In this document: one piece after another, positions 5,831 through 10,325 of the stretch
Layout: each line of letters begins with the position of its first letter
Numbering within the stretch: position 1 is the first letter of the stretch
Source: Kiritimatiellia bacterium
GTDB taxonomy: Bacteria > Verrucomicrobiota > Kiritimatiellia > SLAD01
NCBI GenBank assembly: GCA_007125875.1
Contig: SLCI01000227.1
Coordinates: 1-10,325, forward strand
Direction: 5' to 3'
Length of the DNA: 10,325 bases
Program-made: the position numbers and the translations under genes
The notes under the pieces: model-generated
The model's input: only the letters and a program-made list of their open reading frames with translations
The model's database searches: none
What the model was told of the DNA's origin: nothing

Positions 5831-7378
5831 ATGGACCCTGTTCTCGTCGGCGAGCAAATTGCGAATCTGCAAATCCTAAATCAGTTTCTGCTCTCCCTTT
5901 TTCTGCTCATCCCGATGGTGCTAGTCGCACGCACAACGGTGGCCGGAACACGCTACTCCCCGATCCTGATCATCGTCGTGTTTGGCTTGATGCTGGGTTA
6001 TGTGATGACAGCCAGCGGCGTGTCCTCGCCGGGACTACCCCACTTTTCACTAATCGATTTGATCAGTCGCACCACGGTGGTGGTGCTGACGGTAACCTTT
6101 TTTGTCGGTGGCCAAGAACTGCGCAAACTTATGAGCGGTATTCAGCTGCCGCCCGACGAAATGGTGATTCCCTCGTCGGAAGAAACAGTCCTAGGCACGG
6201 GCCGCACACAACTGATTTTTATCATCCGCTCCTTCTTCCTGCTGGTTGGGATTGAATCGTTGTATCGCCTGATAATGGGGATCGAGATGGGTGACCTGAG
6301 TCGCTCCTATCCACTGATTGCGTATCTGGGCTTGGTGGGGTCAGTCATACTGATTGATCACAAGGCGCAAGTCGCGAATAAGCGGAGATACATCAAAATG
6401 GGACTGGCCGAAATTGTGGGGATTTTATCTGTCCTGATGGTTGCGCAGGTTATCGCACTGTGGATACGACAATGGATCGCCCTGCCCCAGATATTCTTCG
6501 CCATGGTGCTGTCCGCCGGTCTCGGCGCAATGCTTTATCGGTGGCGTTTTGGGCCAACCATTCGTGCGCTTCTTTTCGCCGGTATCCCGGTAGTGTTGGC
6601 GGCCAACTTCATGATTGGCGGTTCACGCATATCCGAAGCGTTCGCGATAACCGGGGTCAATGCACTGCTTGCTTACGGGTTCTTTGGACAAATTGTGTGG
6701 ATGTTCGGAGGTATCGCTTTATTGATGTGGTTTGGCAAGACCGATCATGCCCGCAATCTGGCGCCGGGGATGGCCGGTTCGCTTTCGCACTCCGGCCTGA
6801 CGGGTGCCTGTACAGCCGGTGATCTGGGCTCGATTGCCGCCAATCGTGCGCCGATCATGATTAATATCCCGTTCTTTGGGCACGTCTTCGTATTTTCCAT
6901 TTTGGCCATCAGCGCAAGACAAGAACAACTCTACTTGGGTCCCTCCTTGTTGGTGGTCTTAATTGGCATCGTGCTCACGATCATTGCCCTGCGCTCCATG
7001 AGCCGTGCGGATGGGCAGGATGCCAAGGAGGTGCGGGCCTTGATGCAGTTTTCGTTCGGCTGGCAGTTATGTGCCGTCTTTGGTGGCTTTCTGCTCTTGC
7101 ACGCGGCCGGCGTCCCTTTGAATTTCACGGCGATGGGCGTGTCATCAAGCATCTCGCATTTCGGTCTATTCGCCGCCACCCAAGGGGGGATGTTCGGCGA
7201 TGAGGCGGCCGCCCTAATCCCCTTCGTCTTCTCGATGCCGTTTCTGGTGCATCCGCTGGTCTTCTTCATGTTCGGCCGAGCGATGGAACGAGACGGCCAG
7301 ATGCCCCGCGGCCCGGTCTATCTCCTGGCAGCCATCGGCGTGGTGGGCATTCTGTATGCTCTCTTCATCGGCGGCTAG
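5831..7378 (+). CDS. Polytopic inner-membrane protein of unrecognised family, possible transporter
   Basis: ATG 5831 (GAGGTG three bases upstream) gives 515 aa; a GTG at 5804 would add nine residues but lacks a ribosome site. The protein is almost wholly hydrophobic, with about 12-14 membrane segments. Polar breaks include GGQELRKL after the third segment, a charged loop PPDEMVIPSSEE, GGSRISEAF near the middle, and a Gly/Ser-rich stretch LSHSGLTGACTAGDLG around residues 317-333 that may be a re-entrant or substrate region. Near the C-terminus a similar glycine-rich SHFGLFAATQGGMFGDEAA precedes another membrane segment. The motif echo (SHSGL / SHFGL) could reflect internal duplication. This look is that of a secondary transporter, but I cannot tie it to a named family and substrate is unknown. 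It stands alone between a likely leader and a convergent gene. Confidence 0.85.
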   Translation: MDPVLVGEQIANLQILNQFLLSLFLLIPMVLVARTTVAGTRYSPILIIVVFGLMLGYVMTASGVSSPGLPHFSLIDLISRTTVVVLTVTFFVGGQELRKLMSGIQLPPDEMVIPSSEETVLGTGRTQLIFIIRSFFLLVGIESLYRLIMGIEMGDLSRSYPLIAYLGLVGSVILIDHKAQVANKRRYIKMGLAEIVGILSVLMVAQVIALWIRQWIALPQIFFAMVLSAGLGAMLYRWRFGPTIRALLFAGIPVVLAANFMIGGSRISEAFAITGVNALLAYGFFGQIVWMFGGIALLMWFGKTDHARNLAPGMAGSLSHSGLTGACTAGDLGSIAANRAPIMINIPFFGHVFVFSILAISARQEQLYLGPSLLVVLIGIVLTIIALRSMSRADGQDAKEVRALMQFSFGWQLCAVFGGFLLLHAAGVPLNFTAMGVSSSISHFGLFAATQGGMFGDEAAALIPFVFSMPFLVHPLVFFMFGRAMERDGQMPRGPVYLLAAIGVVGILYALFIGG

Positions 7379-7446
7379 AGCAGTTTAGATTGAAGCGTAA
7401 CCGCGTCCTTTAGCGCGCCGATTTATGGTCGCAGCAAGATCTTCCA

Positions 7447-7460
7447 CCGCCTAACGGCGG
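7447..7460 (-). terminator. Short GC hairpin after the frameshifted gene
   Basis: CCGCC (7447-7451) and GGCGG (7456-7460) pair perfectly around a 4-base loop, 3 bp beyond the stop codon of the minus-strand gene and 69 bp after the stop of the plus-strand gene. No T-run follows on either strand, so termination activity is uncertain. Confidence 0.25.
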
Positions 7461-7463
7461 CAG

Positions 7464-7857
7464 CTACGGAATTTCTTCAAATACTCTGGCCCACTGCAAC
7501 CAAGCCAAGGTGAAGCAGAATAGAAGCAGCAAGTAGAGCAGTTGCCGATTGAGCTTACCGTAGATCCAATGCCGGTCCATCGAGACGAGCAACGGGAAGC
7601 GCCGATAAATGGGTCGCGCCAGGAACAGGGCGGCGACTCCCACGATCCAATCGGGTAAGGCCGATGTCGGCACCAAACCCGTCGCCAACGAGGCCAGATG
7701 GAGATCCTGCGTATTGATCACCCAAGCGACAAAGAGTAAACCCACCAAAGGCTAATACGCCATAGCGTTTGTCGCCCAGACGGATCGGCTGTCCAGCAGC
7801 AGTGGATTCGGGTTGTGCAAATTCGTTGAGGCCAATCACATCGGATTGCCTATACAT
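7464..7857 (-). pseudogene. Small three-TM membrane protein gene with a single-base frameshift
   Basis: Two overlapping minus-strand frames complement each other. From ATG 7857 the first reads MYRQSDVIGLNEF, then RLGDKRYGVLAFGG, and becomes senseless afterwards. The second, ending at TAG 7466-7464, begins at the same place with LLFVAWVINTQ and continues to EEIP. Dropping one base from the GGGTTT run (plus strand AAACCC, 7738-7743) fuses them into one protein of about 130 aa: a soluble N-terminus of about 30 residues, then membrane segments LAFGGLLFVAWVI, PDWIVGVAALFLA and QLLYLLLLFCFTLAWL. An in-frame TAG just upstream blocks the second frame from extending. It may be a true pseudogene, a sequencing error in a short homopolymer, or, less likely, programmed +1 frameshifting. 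Family not recognised. It is divergent from the GNAT gene, with 55 bp between starts. Confidence 0.62.
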
Positions 7858-7912
7858 TCAAAGTGGGTGTACGCTTGATGGCAAACAGACCACGTTACGG
7901 GACCTAACATCC

Positions 7913-8593
7913 ATGCCTGCGGATTCAATCGCGATTCGTATAGATCGAGTGCAGCCGACTCAGATGGGTCGCTTGATGAATCTGTATATTGATCTCTTCC
8001 ACGATCGCGAACCGTTAACACGCAGTGTTGGCCTGACTCGAGAACGCATGATGGAGTTTGCGCAGGCGATGTACGCAGCAGAAGAGATCGGTGCGCGCTC
8101 CCAGCAGTACTGCTGGCTGGCACGGGCGGGTGCCATGCAAAACTCGGCCGTTGGTTTCATTTTCTGTGATGATCCGGCGGCAGCGGGAAACGAACCCGCG
8201 TTACCAGGCAACCTGACAGATCAAGAGCGTGAGCAGGTATCCCTGATGCTTTCCCTGCTGAAAGCTGTCCGTAGGCCCAAGCAAGATCAGATCACAGCGA
8301 AAGCGGGGAAATGCCTGCATATCGCGGCCGTCGGTGTGAGCCCCGAATATGAAGGCCACGGTATCGCAACCCGCCTTTTACAAGCGGCTCTCGCGGATGC
8401 CGCGGCACAAGGCTTTACCCATGCTTTCGCGGAATGTACCAGCAGTGCATCACGTCGATGTCACGAAAAGAGCGGGTTCCGCTGCTTGCATACCGTGGAT
8501 TTGAGTGAGTTTTCGGCGCGTGGCGTGCGACGGGTCCCCGACAATGAACTTGAACTTCATCTCCTCTGGAAAGACTTAGCGGACACACCCTGA
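7913..8593 (+). CDS. GNAT-family N-acetyltransferase, arylalkylamine NAT-like
   Basis: From ATG 7913 the product is 226 aa. A longer frame from 7769 would add 48 unconserved-looking residues across the divergent spacer, so the shorter form is preferred, although its ribosome site (ACGGGA, about 11 bases away) is weak. The acetyl-CoA motif A is clear: VGVSPEYEGHGIATRLL at 140-156, with E-G-H-G-I-A as the pyrophosphate loop, followed by a helix, AFAECTS and EKSGF, the usual motif B. Near the N-terminus FHDREPLTRSVGL (29-41) resembles the F-x-D-E-P-L signature of insect arylalkylamine N-acetyltransferases, with Glu33-Pro34 at the equivalent place. A central insertion (about 80-130) is rich in polar residues. 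The substrate is probably an amine, but this is inference. The next gene starts 2 bp after the stop, so the two are co-expressed. Confidence 0.86.
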   Translation: MPADSIAIRIDRVQPTQMGRLMNLYIDLFHDREPLTRSVGLTRERMMEFAQAMYAAEEIGARSQQYCWLARAGAMQNSAVGFIFCDDPAAAGNEPALPGNLTDQEREQVSLMLSLLKAVRRPKQDQITAKAGKCLHIAAVGVSPEYEGHGIATRLLQAALADAAAQGFTHAFAECTSSASRRCHEKSGFRCLHTVDLSEFSARGVRRVPDNELELHLLWKDLADTP

Positions 8594-8595
8594 TC

Positions 8596-9741
8596 ATGTC
8601 GATGAATCGGAACATCTCGAGTGCCTTGCAAAATGACCTGTTTCAGGCCTTGGTCGACAGCAGGCCTGGCAAGCAGGCGATTGTCGCCATTGATGCGCCG
8701 AAACAGTCCGTTCAGTGGATCGGCGCAGCGGGCGTGAACGCTGCGGGCGAAGCTGTCACGAAAGAGACGCCCTACTTCATCGCCAGCATTGACAAGCTAT
8801 ACAATGCCACTATCGCGATGAAACTGATGGAGGCCGACCAACTGGACTTGGATAAATCCATCTGCGACTACTTGCCGGACGCGATTACGCAGGGGTTGCA
8901 TCTACTGGAGGGCAAAGATCGTACCGCCGCGATTACAATTCGTCATTTGTTGACTCATGCCTCTGGCCTGCCGGATTGGTTCGAGGATTATCCCAAGCGA
9001 AGTCCTTCCCTCGCGGACATCGTTTTCGAAGAAGGAGATCGGGAGTTAACGAGGGACGAGCTTTTCGGGCATGTTCGGGACCGACTCAAGCCGCACTTTC
9101 CTCCGCAGGATCTGACAAAGACGCGTCAGAAGATTCGATATTCCGATACCAATTTCATCTTGTTGGCCGAGATCATCGAAGCGGTGACGGGCCAACCATT
9201 GCATGAGGTGCATCAACAACTACTCTACGAACCGCTTGGTCTGTCTCACACCTATTTTCTCAATCATAGCTCACCGCTATCCCCCACCCCGCCGCCCATG
9301 GTGCTGCGGGTCAAGGGCGAACCGCTGCATATCCCTTTGCTGGTTCAATCGATCAAGGGCATCTACAGCACAGCAGCGGACATGATGCGATTCATTCGCT
9401 TACTGATGAAGGGAGACGTGTTCGAAAAACCCGAGACCCTTGCGACAATGATGAACGGCTGGCGACGATTCGGGTTGCCGCTGGATAAGGCCGCACTGCG
9501 ATCACCCAACTGGCCGATCGAATACGCGATGGGAATGATGCGTTTCCGCGTGCCGCGCTTGTTTACGCCTTTCGCGCCCATTCCGGCCGCATTCGGTCAT
9601 ACCGGCTCAACAGGCTGCTGGCTTTTCTACTGTCCCGAGCTGGATGCTGCGCTATCCGGTTCAGTGGAAGATGCCACAGCGGGGCCCGTACCCTTCCAGA
9701 CGGCGCCCAAAATGTTGAGGCTACTGTCCCAGCTTGGGTAA
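8596..9741 (+). CDS. Class C beta-lactamase-like serine hydrolase
   Basis: The product is 381 aa. The three motifs of the AmpC/EstB-type serine hydrolase fold are present and well spaced: Ser64-x-x-Lys67 in IASIDKLYN (nucleophile and base), Tyr182-Ser-Asp in RYSDTNF (second motif, with Asp instead of the usual Asn), and His335-Thr-Gly in GHTGSTG (third motif, in place of KTG). RHLLTHASGLPDW is the conserved segment between the first two. Members include beta-lactamases, D-amino peptidases, transesterases and carboxylesterases; HTG and YSD favour an esterase or peptidase over a true beta-lactamase. There is no signal peptide, so the enzyme should be cytoplasmic. ATG 8596 follows the acetyltransferase stop by 2 bp and has little ribosome site of its own, so translation is probably coupled. 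Confidence 0.9.
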   Translation: MSMNRNISSALQNDLFQALVDSRPGKQAIVAIDAPKQSVQWIGAAGVNAAGEAVTKETPYFIASIDKLYNATIAMKLMEADQLDLDKSICDYLPDAITQGLHLLEGKDRTAAITIRHLLTHASGLPDWFEDYPKRSPSLADIVFEEGDRELTRDELFGHVRDRLKPHFPPQDLTKTRQKIRYSDTNFILLAEIIEAVTGQPLHEVHQQLLYEPLGLSHTYFLNHSSPLSPTPPPMVLRVKGEPLHIPLLVQSIKGIYSTAADMMRFIRLLMKGDVFEKPETLATMMNGWRRFGLPLDKAALRSPNWPIEYAMGMMRFRVPRLFTPFAPIPAAFGHTGSTGCWLFYCPELDAALSGSVEDATAGPVPFQTAPKMLRLLSQLG

Positions 9742-9767
9742 CGGCCCACACTCGAGCGGCGATACCA

Positions 9768-9837
9768 GTTGCCAATGCTCTTCAGTGCGCTCTTGGTTTC
9801 AGTAGTGGGGTTGATTCGCGTGCACTGGAGGGGCAAC
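9768..9837 (+). repeat. Nested inverted repeats after the serine hydrolase gene
   Basis: GTTGCC (9768-9773) pairs with GGCAAC (9832-9837); inside it CAGTGC (9783-9788) pairs with GCACTG (9822-9827). Both stems share nearly one centre and could form a single branched-free long hairpin with internal loops. It lies 27 bp past the stop codon. No T-run follows. Confidence 0.35.
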
Positions 9838-9848
9838 CTCTGGAGGCC

Positions 9849-9867
9849 GTCTCAAAATCATTGAGAC
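9849..9867. repeat. Small perfect hairpin
   Basis: GTCTCAA (9849-9855) and TTGAGAC (9861-9867) form a perfect 7-bp stem with a 5-base loop, 13 bp before the first REP-like copy. There is no adjacent T-run. Confidence 0.45.
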
Positions 9868-9879
9868 TCGAGTAGAAAT

Positions 9880-9907
9880 GCCCCCAGCGGGCTTGTCCCG
9901 CTGGAGC
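9880..9907 (+). repeat. REP-like palindrome, copy 1
   Basis: CCAGCGGG (9884-9891) and CCCGCTGG (9897-9904) make a perfect 8-bp stem with loop CTTGT, flanked by GCCC on the left and AGC on the right. The same 28-bp unit occurs inverted at 10033-10060. Repetitive extragenic palindromes of this kind are mobilised by RAYT transposases in many gammaproteobacteria; no RAYT gene is in the window. Confidence 0.72.
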
Positions 9908-9949
9908 AAAAGATTCAAGAGATGGCGGGGCTTAAGATCAGGAAGTCGG

Positions 9950-9987
9950 TTGGAGCGAGTCCGGCGCGTTCGCTGTATTCGCTCCAA
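9950..9987. repeat. Inner inverted repeat of the REP-like element
   Basis: TTGGAGCGA (9950-9958) and TCGCTCCAA (9979-9987) are perfect 9-bp arms around a 20-base centre, the innermost stem of the larger inverted repeat at 9880-10060. Confidence 0.6.
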
Positions 9988-10032
9988 TCATTTGAGAAGT
10001 AATTTGCATCGTGGCCCCAATAAAAAACTTCC

Positions 10033-10060
10033 GCTCCAGCGAGACAAGCTCGCTGGGGGC
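10033..10060 (-). repeat. REP-like palindrome, copy 2 (inverted)
   Basis: CCAGCGAG (10036-10043) and CTCGCTGG (10049-10056) make a perfect 8-bp stem with loop ACAAG. Against the reverse complement of copy 1, one G-C pair has become A-T (A10042 with T10050), a paired change that keeps the stem intact. Confidence 0.72.
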
Positions 10061-10088
10061 GCAAAGCAAGCTTCTTACCCGAACGGTC

Positions 10089-10325
10089 TTATCTCCGAGC
10101 AGAGGCCCGGATCCTGAGGAATTGGCGGTCGGCGTCTTCCGTATCCACAACGAATGAAGCACGGTTACGGGTCGCACCGGCGATTTCCTCGGCGGTCACG
10201 TTTGCTTCAAAAGCGTCGAGATCCGTAGCGGTTTCTACTATCGTCCTGCGCGGCCGTGGTGAACCGAACAGGGCCTCTGCAATCAACTCGCCCCCACTCA
10301 TCGCCATGCCATCGATCTCAACGGG
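10089..10325 (-). CDS. C-terminal part of an unrecognised protein (open at window edge)
   Basis: The minus-strand frame is open from the right edge to TAA at 10091-10089, giving 78 residues before the stop. It contains in-frame ATG codons at 10307 and 10301, but neither has a good ribosome site, so the gene more likely begins outside the window. The peptide is acidic and arginine-rich (MSGGELIAEALFG, then TDLDAFEANVTAEEIAGATR, ending in RIRASARR) with no membrane segment. I do not recognise a family. The orientation, converging on the serine hydrolase gene with the REP-like element between, supports a real gene end. The chance that this is a spurious frame is considerable. Confidence 0.45.
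   Translation of the reverse strand, partial: PVEIDGMAMSGGELIAEALFGSPRPRRTIVETATDLDAFEANVTAEEIAGATRNRASFVVDTEDADRQFLRIRASARR

Larger units (their letters stand above)
9880..10060. mobile_element. BIME/MITE-like element: two REP-like units in inverted orientation
   Basis: The 28-bp unit at 9880-9907 recurs as its reverse complement at 10033-10060 with two internal differences. Between them, GGGGC (9927-9931) pairs with GCCCC (10014-10018) and TTGGAGCGA (9950-9958) pairs with TCGCTCCAA (9979-9987). All arm pairs share a centre near 9970, so the unit is longer than 28 bp (about 80 bp) and two diverged copies face each other. The element sits between the 3' ends of convergent genes, the classic site for bacterial interspersed mosaic elements. 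Mobility is inferred from known REP biology; no target duplication was identified. Confidence 0.6.

Noticed and set aside
7769..7912. N-terminal extension of the GNAT protein.
   Set aside because: The extra 48 residues overlap the divergent minus-strand gene and do not look like part of a GNAT fold; ATG 7913 gives a normal start just before the first strand.
8596..9741. True beta-lactamase (antibiotic resistance gene).
   Set aside because: The motifs are SxxK, YSD and HTG with no signal peptide. This pattern is common in esterases and peptidases of the family and less so in lactamases, so resistance is not claimed.
1..10325. CRISPR array, tRNA, rRNA, insertion sequence or prophage genes.
   Set aside because: I found no regular spaced repeats, no tRNA-like cloverleaf, and no transposase, integrase or phage structural frame on either strand.

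Overview
The window looks like chromosomal DNA of a Gram-negative bacterium, most likely a gammaproteobacterium. The signs are a Tat-exported PhoA-type alkaline phosphatase, a periplasmic choloylglycine-type amidase, a DsrE-like periplasmic protein, a lipoprotein with a clear lipobox, and a REP/BIME-like palindromic pair between convergent genes. Base composition is roughly 50-55% G+C by eye. This placement is inference; no rRNA or other phylogenetic marker is present.

Layout. Bases 1-84 (+) are the last 27 codons of a RelE/ParE-superfamily toxin whose antitoxin must lie outside the window. Bases 201-755 (+) encode a small membrane protein with a C-terminal NfeD-type OB domain. A gene-poor stretch (756-1136) carries two nearly identical palindromes with centres exactly 42 bp apart. 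Bases 1137-2180 (+) encode a secreted Ntn-hydrolase of the choloylglycine hydrolase / penicillin V acylase family. Convergent to it, 2402-3805 (-) encodes a Tat-dependent alkaline phosphatase. Divergent from the phosphatase, 4070-4510 (+) encodes a periplasmic DsrE-like protein with a CPGC motif, followed by 4609-5442 (+), a lipoprotein-like protein with three C-terminal membrane segments.

After a 388-bp gap holding a GC-rich hairpin and a weak promoter candidate, 5831-7378 (+) encodes a 12-14 TM protein I cannot assign to a family. On the minus strand, 7464-7857 is a small three-TM protein gene broken by a single-base frameshift. Divergent from it are a GNAT acetyltransferase (7913-8593) and a class C beta-lactamase-like serine hydrolase (8596-9741). 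These two are separated by only 2 bp and are almost certainly co-translated.

The right end (9742-10088) has no gene but is dense in structure: nested inverted repeats, a small hairpin, and two inverted copies of a 28-bp REP-like palindrome. The two differences between the copies are compensatory, so both keep their hairpins. Additional arms between them share the same centre, so the whole of 9880-10060 behaves as one large imperfect inverted repeat. A minus-strand reading frame open to the window edge (10089-10325) is probably the 3' end of another gene.

Functionally this is an envelope-rich neighbourhood: an exported amidase, an exported phosphatase, a periplasmic sulfur-relay-like protein and several membrane proteins. 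I see no convincing new multi-gene defence or biosynthetic system. The items most worth a second look are the REP-like element, the frameshifted gene, the spaced palindrome pair, the unassigned multi-TM protein, and the GNAT/serine-hydrolase pair.
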